Source: Polytrichum commune (taxonomy: Eukaryota > Streptophyta > Polytrichopsida > Polytrichales > Polytrichaceae). Taken from it: a DNA stretch of 34,883 nucleotides. Under the pieces are notes generated by a model. It was not told where the DNA came from, made no database searches, and was given only the letters and a program-made list of their open reading frames with translations. Below are positions 1 to 10,870 of this stretch, in pieces. The stretch covers positions 1-34,883 of the forward strand of contig CATNTY010000051.1 of NCBI GenBank assembly GCA_950295325.1, in the 5' to 3' direction. The first letter of the stretch is position 1. Each line of letters begins with the position of its first letter. A program made the position numbers and the translations under genes.

Positions 1-755
1 TTTGCAGACTCATCAAAATTCTCTCTTTCACGAATGCCGAATATAGCTCGAGTATTCTCAAGCACATTGCCGCAGTTCTTTCTGTCATTTCAGCTACAGG
101 GGTCGACTCGCAGGTCACCGCATAGCCAAAGTTATTGCAATTACACCCTCCTCATCTCCTGCATCGGATGCGCGTGATCACAAGGTACAGCATATTTGCA
201 GACTCACCAAAAATCTCTCCTCTCGTGAATGGCGCATATAGCTCGAGTATTCTCAAGCACAATGCAGCAGTTCTATCTGTCATTCCAGCTATGGCGGTCG
301 AGTCGCGGTTCGCCGCATAGCCAAATTTATTGCATACACATCCTTCTCCTCATCTCCTGCATCGGAGGCGCGTGATCACAAGGTGGAGCATATTTGCAGA
401 CTCACCAAAAATCTCTCATCTCATGAATGCCACATGTAGCTTGCGTATTCTCAAGCACAATGCCGCAGTTCTACCTGTCATTCCAGCTATGGTGGTCGAG
501 TCGAAGCTCACCTCATAGCATGATGTAACGGCGGAAAAGATGATACCTTGCAGTAAGCCAGGAAGGGGTAGTGATCACAATGTAGAGCACATTTGCAGAC
601 TCACCAAATTCTCTCATCTCACGAATGCCGCATATTCTATCTGTCATTCCAGCTATGGCGGTCCAGTCCAAGTTCACCCCATAGCCGATGCCATTCCATA
701 TACATGATTTAATGGCGGAAGAGATCAAACCTTGCAGTAAGCCAGGAAGGGGTAG
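1..755. repeat. Four ~197-bp tandem repeats in a GPAT intron
   Basis: Units begin with TTTGCAGACTCA at about 1, 195, 393 and 592, giving periods of 194, 198 and 199 bp. They share blocks such as CTGTCATTCCAGCTATGG and GTGATCACAA. The third unit (about 546-570) carries a copy of the last ~25 bp of GPAT exon 2 and its splice boundary, which occurs in place at 731-754. The duplication therefore included an exon/intron junction. Short open frames in the array repeat with the unit and are not genes. Confidence 0.85.
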
Positions 756-1827
756 TCATGCTTGCGGTCACCGAGGCCGACATCTGGAGCACTGTTCCCA
801 TCGCAAGCAGCTTTAAGTGCATTCTTCTTATGGACACCGAGCAGCACACCCGGTGGTTTCACAAACCCGGTGGCCCGCCCACTGCTGGTCACCTGAATCT
901 CGGTACCAACCACCACTTCCGCACCCAGGTACTCCTTGGCGAATGTCTCCACCATGATGCGTGGGCTCCCTGTGATAATAACCCTCTCTCCGAACGATGT
1001 GAACACTTGCCATGTGTCCAGGCGCAGGTCGTCTGCGTAAAACCTTGGCAGCACTGCGCGCGCAACTGACTCGATCTTCTTCACCTGTAAGCGCGCACAT
1101 ACACACATAGCCTTCGTTTTTGTTATCCTCTGTTCAATGTCATTGCCAAGACTCAAACGTCAAAACAAGGGGCGCTTGCTTGCCCACTTCCAGCAAATAT
1201 GATTCATGCCGGAGCCAGTTAGTCCTGCGGGTTAAGGCGGCTATGCAAGTGGGAGGGAATATTGGCGACACGAGAATGATGGATGATGGAACAAAGGATA
1301 ACAAGAAAAGGGGGGCAATTCAAGGGCCAGTAATAGCTCGCCACATTCTTTCATGAAGACCAATAAAAAAGGTGCACCTCGCATTGCAACTTATCTTAGG
1401 ACATACACATTCACACACACAGCCTTCCATTTCGCGATCCCCTGTTCAACGCCAACGGCAAGAGAAGGGATGCTTGCTTGGTTGCTTGGCCCAGGACACT
1501 AAATCTGATTCCTGTGGGATCCAGTTGGTGATGAGGGTTAAGCAGTTTGGTCACCTGTAAGCCTGCGAAGGTGACGAAGATGAGCAGCTTGATGCCGGCA
1601 GACTCGGACAAGCAGTGGTACAGGAGCCAAGCGAAAGGGGAGGCGAGGAGGAGCAGCACAGAGCGCAAGATGCCACCCGCTTCGAATGCCACAAGCATGA
1701 AATAGGGAAAGGAGCTTCGGGACTTGACAAGTGTGCCGTATAAGTCACAGGCTATTCTCTGGCTCTCACGATTCTCGCAGCTGCACTTGTCTATGGCGCC
1801 GAACGGCTCCATCTCGCAGTTCCGCAT
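731..1827 (-). CDS. GPAT: Glycerol-3-phosphate acyltransferase, 5' part (GPAT4/6/8-RAM2 class)
   Basis: This is the start of a land-plant GPAT, the ER-membrane enzyme that moves an acyl group onto glycerol-3-phosphate for cutin, suberin or related extracellular lipids. Exon 1 (1827-1555) encodes 91 residues and exon 2 (1084-731) encodes 118; both junctions are phase 0 with GT-AG borders. Residues 1-25 are the usual N-terminal stretch, followed by the HAD-like phosphatase domain with motif I written D28-L-Y30-G-T32. A hydrophobic segment (about 52-72) follows, then SPRIMVE (about 131-137) and the late phosphatase motif GDRKHD (about 196-201). The acyltransferase half is missing, because after exon 2 the minus strand enters tandem repeats and then the window edge. 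ATG at 1827 was chosen; ATG at 1812 is an alternative. The family call is firm from continuous family-like sequence across both exons. Motif I has Tyr where the family has Asp, so the phosphatase is probably inactive, as it naturally is in some GPATs. Whether the gene is intact beyond the edge is unknown. Confidence 0.85.
1085..1554 (-). other. GPAT intron 1, flanked by a 12-bp direct repeat
   Basis: The 470-bp intron joins exon 1 (ending in the codons for G-L-Q) to exon 2 (starting V-K-K-I). The plus-strand 12-mer TCACCTGTAAGC occurs at both borders, 1081-1092 and 1551-1562, so donor and acceptor sites lie inside identical sequence. Inside the intron, about 1098-1245 and 1398-1545 are imperfect direct copies of each other (shared ACATACACA, CTGTTCAA, GCTTGCTTG, CCAGTT, GGGTTAAG blocks). 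Confidence 0.75.
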
Positions 1828-4800
1828 GGCCCGCCTATAAGGTAATAAGTAGTGATCGATGGATTATCCTCCAATGTGGGTTACTTCTCCTGTGGAACGG
1901 AATGTCGAAAATCCCGGGTTGTAATTTACGAAGCTTATCCTTTCATGAGCTGCATCAAATTGAGAAGTTGAACAATGCAGGTGGCCCAGCTATGTCGACG
2001 TCATCCTGGGTGTGGCAAAGAGAAAGTCTAAACTCGAACATCTCAAGACACAATGCTGATGCTCTACTCTCTGGTGTCAGAAACCGCGTAGATTGAGCCA
2101 CAAATCCACCATAATCAGTCCAGCACCTCGGGGGTGGGTGGGTCGGTCGGTCCGTCGGTACGTCCGTCCGTCCTCTGATGTCAGTAAGTTAATCCTCCTT
2201 GCAAACCACAGCTACTAAATGATCACCCAATTTCTAGAAATCCAGCAGGAGCCGCTCCAGTGATATACTCAAGAATGCTGCAAAGTGCAAACCATCATCA
2301 TCATTAGTGCATCCCAATATCCTCCTCCTGCCTCCATGCCACAGAACAGATAACCATCAAAGTTGACAGACAAAGAAAACAATGCAGCACCTACACAGGT
2401 TCAGTACGACTCACATCTCCAACACATATTGCACTTGACCCCGAAGGATTCCTACCACAAGATTGATGATCTCAACTTATCCTCCCCTGGCCTCCATCAT
2501 TCTATCTCTGCGCCACTGTAGGACAAATTCTCACCTGATCTCAAGGTCCTGATGTTATGCCTGAACTTATCACAACTGTAGAATTTCTTCTTCCGCCACT
2601 AAAACCTAGCTACAAGCTCAGACAACTCATATTGGGTACTAACTAGCTGGCCCCTCACAGATGAGTGCTCCTGCTTCCGGCTTCACTAGCTTCCAGCTTC
2701 ACATGATAATGGGCATGGCATATACTATACTGCAACTATAAACTACTGCATCATCTATGGGGATACATGTGTGCCTGCCTCGGGCAATTTGAAGGTTTGT
2801 TGGAGGGCCCATTGGAAGCTGCTCGTGCGAGCTGGTTGACCAGGCTCCGTAACTTGATTACCATCTCTCTTTGTTGCTCAGTCGACAATAATACAGTCTA
2901 AGTTATGTGTACATATGTACTGGCTGTATCCAGGGAAGTGATCGAGGTGCAGAAAGCTTCTACTCCATGAAGAGGGGGCAGGTGGGCACAACTGATCCCT
3001 TCATTATAGAGTGAAATTTGCACTTACATAGCAGTGTGGGTACTGCATACAGCTTATAGCTTTGACGGTGGCGGTCGTGCATTACGTCAACTATTAGTAA
3101 TGTTGGCCATTTACTTACATCCATCATGACAACGGCGACTGCATGGGTGCCACGAGACCGCAGATTATCAACAGTGATTTTTCGATCAACCCCATGTAAG
3201 TATACGTGGGAATGGATGCATGGTGGTTTCGATTTAAGTCAAGTATTAATGAACTGACTCAAGGCCCAATAACAGGTGAAGCGATCAGTCCATCCTGCCA
3301 GGAATTCAGTCAGTGATGTTCTTGTAAGTAGAAAATGTGATCCAAGCCAATCATCTACCGTAGTACATCACATGTAGCACTCGACTTGATTAAGGTGGGA
3401 TCAATTGCTTACGGCTTTGATTCATTCTCTCACTGAATCTCCATTTTTGGAACATCAACCAGCAAGCTACTCAGCGGGTAGGTCAGGCCTCAGAGGTTGG
3501 TGGGAGAGGCCTTTGAATTCTGACGGAGCTAGCTGGTAAGTGTGGGCATGACCGTAGCTGCAATGTGAAAACGCAAAGATCAGAGGCAGTAAATTACCCA
3601 TTCATTTCAGCTGCATTGTGATGTTGTCAGTCATATATACATTCAGCCAACCTCCATTCATTCTACCACCGAGCAGACAGTGTGCATGATCGATTAATGG
3701 TCGGGGAGGGAATTTACGATATCTCCTTTGGCAAGGACACTCACCTCTCACATGCATACCTTGATCCCCTCGATATCATGCTTGCTGGATGAACGACTTA
3801 GCCATGTGCATGAGACAATGATAGTATCATGCATGAGATCACAAGCTTCAAGTCTAGTATAGGAAAATGGCATTAAAAAGGTATGATCAATCCACAGCCT
3901 TACGTGGCCTATCTTCGCAATCAAACACCTATATTTGAGTGGTATATGACAAGGTTTATAGTTAAGAATGCACATCAAATGATCTTGTTTATAATCACAC
4001 TAGAAGTGAAGAGCAACATGTTCATCAATTCATCTAGTGGGGGTTGCTCACTAAATTAGGATTTAAGTATATTCAAACTCATGCATGAATTTTGAACAAT
4101 TCCAACCGTCAATATGACGTACACTACATCACGAATCTAAGTAAAGATGGTGGTTAGCGAACATGAAATAGAAGTATTCCAAGTTGTGGTTGTTGTGTTG
4201 TTGCTTTCGATGTTGTTGTTTGATGCTTTTGTCCTCACAAGTGCACATTCCTTATTAATTTTGGATATGTATACTTAAATGCCAGTTACTACAACATATG
4301 AGTCCTAGGCAATCGTACTTTGTTGGTGAGAGAAAGATGCACATCAATTCGTTATGGTAGATCTATAACTTCTTTTGACATGGGACATGCACAAGTCGAT
4401 TGCCCTAGACTTGTATGCTTCTAGTTGCTTGAATATTATGTTAAAAGTGCATGGGAAAAGGTGGCAAAGGTGGAATAGGTGCCTTATATGGTTTCTTGAT
4501 AATGAGAAAGCGCTTTCTCATCATAGAATGATGTCTCTCCAAAAAAAAGGATACCACGAAAACAGTTATTGTGGTAAAATTAGACTGTATGCTCAAGACA
4601 TATTAACCATTCAGTTATCATCAAAATTGTGTGGCATCGGGAGGATATGTCAAACACCCAGCCAAAGTCAAAAGTATTGACATGTTCAAAAGCCTGTTCA
4701 AGAATTCATTGAAGGGCACTCATGCTTGCAAAACATCTTGACAAGTTGACTCCACAAAGGTGTCCAAGGCAACTGTTGATTTTCTAAGGACCCCACAAAA

Positions 4801-5232
4801 ACTGAATCCACATACGTTGTGTCTACATTGTCTCCACATACACACAATTGTTAATGTAATGCGAGCTTTTTGGATGTTTTGCATTTATGCACCAAGCTGT
4901 GAAACTTATCCAATATACTTACAGGCCAGCTGAGAGACTTTGTATTTTTAATGCAGAGTACCTTACAGGTATCATGACCCGTGTGATGATAGCTAGGATG
5001 CACAGGATTGTCATGTGAGAGATGATTCTTTGCCATGTTCCAGGCTTGTCCTGTGTATACATCTAAGGACTCGCACATCAATTGCATTTCTACTCCATGG
5101 CCACTGTGTAGCTACTTTTATAGCCTGCGGAGGTGACACCAATTTGTTGCATCTTAACTAACATTGCAAATTTCCACGAACCTCTTGCCCCACATTGCAA
5201 CCGTCACTTTGCGACTTATGTTATGTTATGTT
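1828..5232. other. Intergenic sequence, no gene recognised
   Basis: This stretch lies upstream of the GPAT gene and should hold its promoter, but no clear TATA box was found close to the start codon. Short open frames near 3748-3978, 4375-4680 and 4851-5087 show no motif or family resemblance and no splice context. They read as chance frames in AT-rich DNA. Confidence 0.5.
2131..2173. repeat. GGTC/GTCC microsatellite
   Basis: A 43-bp run made of GGTG, GGTC and then GTCC four-base units. The change from GGTC to its complement-like GTCC half-way gives it partial inverted symmetry. Confidence 0.85.
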
Positions 5233-5388
5233 GAGTGCATAACATTATTCAGATCCATAACAATGCTATGTGGGACTCACAATGTTTTGCAGAATATTCC
5301 CCATATTTAGACTGAGTGTGGGGAATATTTCATAGAATATTGTGAGTCCCACAAAACATTGTTATGGATTTGTATAAGGTTATGTGTG
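5233..5388. repeat. Foldback (hairpin) element, MITE-like
   Basis: The left arm (about 5233-5303) and right arm (about 5318-5388) are inverted copies with only scattered mismatches. Shared blocks include CCATAACAATG, GTGGGACTCACAAT and ATTCCCCA. The loop is about 14 bp. No coding capacity and no clear target duplication were found, so the family is not assigned. Confidence 0.8.
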
Positions 5389-5440
5389 TGGGTGTGTGTG
5401 TGTGTTTTATTTTTTTTTTGGGGGGGGGGGGGGGGTTGTG
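5384..5440. repeat. GT microsatellite with T-run and G-run
   Basis: Alternating GT is followed by TTTTATTTTTTTTTT and then about 17 consecutive G. It lies directly on the right edge of the foldback. Homopolymers of this length are also places where assembly errors are likely. Confidence 0.85.
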
Positions 5441-5806
5441 CAATTTGAAATGGTAATTTCTATAGATTTTTTTGGTGATTTTTGGTTAAGATTGGTTGGT
5501 TGATTATAAGCACAATGCATCCATTGACAAAATTGAAATGATGCACATTCTAGTTATGAAACTACTTGAATGTCATGAATCCCTGGCCATGCCAATGCAA
5601 TACATCATGGATAAAAAGATTATCAATTTGGCATCGTTGACTACAATTTTTTTCTTTGTGCTTGGGGGTGCACATGCAAAAAACATTTGGTGGTGGGAGA
5701 GATGATTAGGCATATCATATACCTTGTATTATTACAGTGATTCTAATTTATTTTTTTCAAATGGCAAGATAAATTAATACATAAACCCAAAAGTGGAGAT
5801 TAACTA

Positions 5807-6749
5807 CCGTAGTTTAATAGAAGGTTCGGCACAAAATAATTCTAAAAATAGATGCCTAAAATTTTGAAATATTATTGGCATTTTTTGCCGAACATAAAAT
5901 TAATTATTTTTCAAAATTGCCAAAAAGTAAGAAATTTTCACTTCTCACTAGAGTTTTATTTACAGTGGAAGCATATGTGAATTTTGAAAGAGAGAAGGTG
6001 CTCCTTTTGTAATCAAGCTCACTTACATTAGTCCACAAAGAATATGGGTTAAGAAGTAGCAAGACTCTAGGTGAGGCTTTTCAAATGTGTTGTACACAAA
6101 TTTTTGAAGTCCAATTGAGCATAGAAGATGAAGTTTTATAGAATTTTGTCCAACTAACAAAAGTTGAGAAATCAATCCTTCTTCCACCTCCAACAAGTTT
6201 TGTGTCAAAATAAGTCTTTATGCAAAAGATATGGACAAAACATTGCAGCCGTGTAAAGATCAAAAAATTAAAATGCGTTCATAACAATTTTTCGGAGCTC
6301 ATTTGTGCATAGAAGATCAACTTTTTTGGAATTTTGTTGGTCTAAGAAAAGTTTAGAAATCAAGTAATCTTTCACCTCCAACAAATTTTATGTCATTTGA
6401 AGACTCTATGCAAAAGTTATGCGTGTTATAAAAATGAAGTCTAACTAGGTGCATCACCTCAAAGTTTACATATCCCATATGCATTGTTGAACACAACTCC
6501 ACTCCACTTGCATAAATCACAGAGCATTCTCAACTCTTCACTCACATCTTACTTGTCATTCAATGCAAGGGAGATGTACAAGATATAAGCTTAAATAGAA
6601 AATTAAAAATGAATTTAAGCCGAATTTTTAAAAATTAAAAGAGAAAATTGCTGAAAATATGAATATACTATTTTTAGGTGCCGAACCTACTTTTTGAACT
6701 TTAATTAAATATTAGGCAGCAAGTTGCCGAACCTGCTAGTAAATTACGG
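5807..6749. mobile_element. 943-bp non-autonomous TIR element with TA flanks
   Basis: The ends are 25-bp inverted repeats with three mismatches: left 5807-5831 begins CCGTAGTTTAATAG and ends AGGTTCGGCA; right 6725-6749 is its inverse. TA lies on both sides (5805-5806 and 6750-6751), the target duplication expected of Tc1/mariner-type elements. The core GGTTCGGCA also recurs inside in both orientations (about 5885 and 6678). The middle holds an imperfect direct duplication, about 6095-6225 against 6280-6415, both with GCATAGAAGAT and CACCTCCAACAA. No transposase is visible, so it would need help in trans. Superfamily assignment rests only on the TA and is tentative. Confidence 0.65.
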
Positions 6750-6751
6750 TA

Positions 6752-8060
6752 TTTGTGAAGTATGTTGTAGCGCTTGTCCGACTCCAATGCACAATTTGTG
6801 TGAGGGGTAAATCTCACATGTGCCCATATACACCTAACACCAAAATGTTAGTGTATGTACACCATGTGTCTACATTTTACCCAATTGCTATTTATGTCAC
6901 ACAAAAATTGCATTAAACACTCCCCAAAAGGAATCTACTCCTTGTAGATTAGAATATGATAGTTTAGTAACCTTGTTTGTGTGCCATATTGTCTTCCTAA
7001 ACCGCATTCTTAAAGCCCATGACTCTTTCTTAAAGGTGACTTTCCCTTTCTTAAAGGTGAGTCACAGGGACTTAGGGCTACTCTTTTGGGTGCCAAGTAA
7101 GTATGCTAGGCCATGCAATCAAAGCCTAATCATTTTGATTAGTGGCACCTATGGTGGCAGCATCTTAAACCAAGAACTTAAGGTATTTGGAATACACGTG
7201 GTAGCTAAATGAACCGAAAAAAATACGCCTCAGTCGAAAAGGGAAAAAAATGATCATATGTACTTCTTTTTCCTCCAATTTTGAAATTTGAAAAATAAAA
7301 TGGAAGTGAAAATTGTGTTGTCACCCGAAACCGTTATGAAGGACTTGATGTTCACATGATGATTATTCTCATGATGAATAATCAATATGTACTCATTATG
7401 CAAGATTTCTGGGTGTTGATGAGTGCCGGTTTTAGCACCCTCTACCTTAATTGTTGCCAATGCCTAATGGTGGTTGATATTGGAAGATACCATCAATTTG
7501 TCAACATCAACATGTACCACTTTTGTACACATTGTGGTTCAAACTTCATATCGGGAGGTCACCTACACCTCTTAAGTCTCTTCACCGTGCAAATAGTATT
7601 TTAACAGATGGAGGGAGAGAGCTTGGGGGAGAAAGAGATCACCCTTGGGCATAGCATCCATAACATATATTTTTTGTGCTTTTTATCACATATGTTTTTA
7701 ATTGCTTCCAACTTCGTTTCTCTATGGTATCATTGTCCACTCTGACATGATGTCTTCCTTTGGGATATATGTGTCATTGTTGTTTATGTCTATGATACTT
7801 GGGTGTGGTTTTTGTTTCAACACCGCAAATTGCTTGATCGTGCTTCTATTTGATCTCACCATTCGCACACCACAAATTTGTGTGAGCCTTAGTTTCATGT
7901 TCACAAACATTCTTTCGTGCTATTTGATTGCAATATTCACATTGCCTCACAAGAAATAAGAAACAAAAAATGGAAACATGAGCTCGCGTCTAGGAGACTT
8001 TAACTAAAGTTTGCTTGTTTGTACTTGTAGATATATGAACAATACGTGGCTTCTGCAATG
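6752..8060. other. Intergenic, no gene recognised
   Basis: AT-rich sequence with short open frames on both strands (for example 6973-7212, 7356-7604, 7702-7959). None has a recognisable motif, and frames overlap on opposite strands over the same bases. A short duplication, TTCTTAAAGGTGA, occurs twice near 7027-7055. Confidence 0.5.
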
Positions 8061-8064
8061 GGTA

Positions 8065-8530
8065 ATATATTTACGAGCGTTTGTTCGTAAATGGGTACCT
8101 TGAAGATATATACTCTTTTAATTCACATTTGCTAATGTATTATTTTATTTACATCACTTTATATTGTCTTAATAGATACGAACATGCGTGTATAATTATT
8201 TAACCCAAAGGCATTTGTATTGCTTATTAGAAGCTCAATGTCATGATATCATGTTCTTAAAATACAGCCATCGTACAACTTATCATTTACAAACGTCCGT
8301 TCATAAGTTCTAGAACATGTTAATGTCTTTAGCGTATTATTTACGTACAACCATTTGGAAGAACTTTCTAAAATATATTGGTCTTTAGTGCATTATTTAT
8401 AATCAATCATTTGTAAGGTTTAAAATATATTTGGCTTTAGCATATTATTTTATGAACGGCCGTTTGTAAGTTCTAAATATATATTTGTGTGTGTAGCGCA
8501 TTATTTACGAATGGTAGTTTGTAAATATGC
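8065..8530. repeat. Degenerate ~55-60-bp tandem repeat
   Basis: A motif resembling TTTACGAACGNNCGTTNGTAAGTTCT followed by TTTAGCGCATTATTT recurs at about 8070, 8288, 8342, 8396, 8447 and 8508, with much divergence. The first part of each unit is partly self-complementary (ACGAAC/GTTCGT). Confidence 0.55.
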
Positions 8531-10454
8531 ATTGCTTAGATGTGGGCTAGGTGTTTTGTACATTTAGGATTATATGTATACATATATAAACCTGAGGTTT
8601 TAATTTAAGGATTCCACATTCTAGCTAGTGTAAAAAGATATGCAAGCATTGCTCTATATATGTGAACCAATATATCACTCAAAAAAACATTTAGTAGGAA
8701 TGACAATGTCAATGCACCAATGCCAGTTTGAAATGAATCGATTGATTGACTGTAAGAAATGAAATAGTTGAGACTACTAAGATTGTAAAGTTTAAGGAAT
8801 GAGAAATGGGTGTCAAAGTTGAGGAATTTAGATAGCCTAATTGAGGTGGGAGAATTTAAAATGTCAAAAATGATAGGATTTTTTAACACAAATCATCCAA
8901 AACTAGAGGAAGACAATGAAACAATGAAGAATTGATAGAGAAGATGAAACATATTAGAGAAAAGTTGAAACATGGAATCCTTGATTTTAAGAAATTTCAA
9001 AATTCAACATGGCAAAATGTTTGTTTCTCAAACAAATTCTTATGAAATGAAGCATATCTTGTGTATTTGAGAACAATACACTACTCTATAAAATTCACCC
9101 TAAAACAAGATTTAAGATGAATTGAATGAAAAAAAAAATCTTTCAAGAATACAATGAATAAATAGTCAATGAGTATGAGGAATTTTTTAAATTCCTAGAA
9201 TATATTAGCAAGTCTATAGTACATGAATAAAAATCATAGTAAATGTAAAAATAATAAATTTTCTATATGTATAAACATTTTTAAACATTCATGAACACAA
9301 TATTATTTAAGAATTTGCATACATAAATTTATTCACGGATTTAATATAGTCTTCATTCCATAGATGAATCATCCTCTCTCTCTTTCAGAACTGTCCATAT
9401 CTATCTTGTCTCCCATTTCCATGCATGTGAAGACAAAATGTCCCTTTGAATATATTCCAATTTGAGACTATCATTTATGGCTATCAAATCAGTACTTGTC
9501 AAATCATTCATAGAATTGTCAATTGGTAATCTTTAATGGGAGTCACTAGTCGTTGAGTAGTGAAAAACATCTCCAAGTTCCACAAGTCTTGTTAGCGGAA
9601 AAAAATGTCTATAAGATCCGCGGTGTACAATGTTACAACCACTTGTCCAACATCTCAAATCGATAATCTTAGTGCAATATACTTGACCATATTCTTAACC
9701 TCATCCTTCCACTCTTTGCAAACCTCTCTCAAACCCACAAACCTAACTTTAATGCAATGTTTTCAATATTATAGCGATTTGCCTTCACATCCTCAACTTT
9801 CCTCAATAGAATAGGCAAATGTAGAGACCTTAAGCCAGAACATGCTGAAGAAGTGACCATAAACAAGGGGCGGCCAAAACGAAAAGACAACCCTGGGAAT
9901 GGAAGAAACATGACATGGACCAGCTGGGAGAGCCTCGAGACCAAGGCCAAGATAGGGACCATGAGAGAGAGAGAGAGCCACAAACCCTAAGGCCGGGGCG
10001 GACCACCAAGAAAGAGGCCAGGAAGAAAAAGATTAGGTTAAAAGCAAAACCGTAGGTTAATGTAGTTAAATAGAGTTACCCCTAGATGAAAATAAGTAGA
10101 TGAATAGATAGGCAAGAAGGATAATCATTCTTTGGTATGATCCTAATCATATTATTTATTTATTATGAATGAAATGGATGAGATTATACAAGACATGACG
10201 GAAGACCACGGCACATCTAGGCATTTGGGTAAATGACTCACATGTCTCTTCCAGTTACATACTAATTAAGCACGTGCCCAATACTAAAAAAATAGACCAA
10301 ACTAGATTTAAGGGATAAAAACATATAAGGTTAGAATGAGGCATTTAAAACATTGGGTAATAGGGGTAGGCAGTGTAACCGCACTATCAAGAAATGCATA
10401 GATTTTGAACATTATATAAAGGGGCTCAAAAGACCCTTAAAGGACCTCATCTTA
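8531..10454. other. Intergenic, no gene recognised
   Basis: Mostly AT-rich, with a more GC-rich patch at about 9830-10020 that includes a short GA-run. Open frames at 8605-8889, 9605-9814 and 9729-9983 have no recognised relatives. The GC-rich patch may be the edge of an old retroelement, but no LTR pair, primer site or polyprotein motif was found. Confidence 0.4.
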
Positions 10455-10870
10455 ATATTGAACATTTCACGTGAGCGTCGAAGACTATTGGGAGTGAAGA
10501 CCCTGAAGACTTGAAGACTAACAAGAGCGCATTCTTCAAGACCTTTGAAGCTTAAAAGACTTAGAAATCTACCGGAGCATTGAAGACCTTTGAAGGCAAA
10601 AAAAAGTTAGATAAACCCAACAAGGCTTGGAGACCTTTGGAAGGTAAAATGACTTAGAAAAATTCATCGAAGTTTGAAGACCCATGGAGACTTAGGGATT
10701 TAAAGAAACTGGATATGGCTTAAAGACCCTTTGGAGACTAAGGGATTTAAAGGAATTGGACAAGGCTTGAGGACCCTCGGAGACTTTAAGAAAATCAACA
10801 AGGTTGAAGATCTAAAGGGCTTCTAGAAGTTTACCAAGACTTGAAGACTTCAATACTTAGAAGCACATAA
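10455..10870. repeat. Degenerate GAAGACCTTTGAAG-type tandem repeats
   Basis: Variants of TTGAAGACCTTTGAAG, GGAGACTTAGGGATTTAAAG and CAAGGCTTGAGGACC recur roughly every 55-65 bp on the plus strand. The units are too diverged to set exact borders. No conserved reading frame runs through them. Confidence 0.5.

Noticed and set aside
758-1069. 103-codon plus-strand frame opposite GPAT exon 2
   Set aside because: Antisense shadow of a GC-rich, clearly conserved exon.
7702-7959. Small membrane protein
   Set aside because: Hydrophobic residues follow from T-rich DNA; no start context, no relatives recognised, and an opposite-strand frame covers the same bases.
10288-10297. AAAAATAGAC, identical to the ten bases right of element B (32006-32015), as its left target duplication
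   Set aside because: The following bases do not resemble a family TIR and the 10-mer is AT-rich enough to occur by chance.
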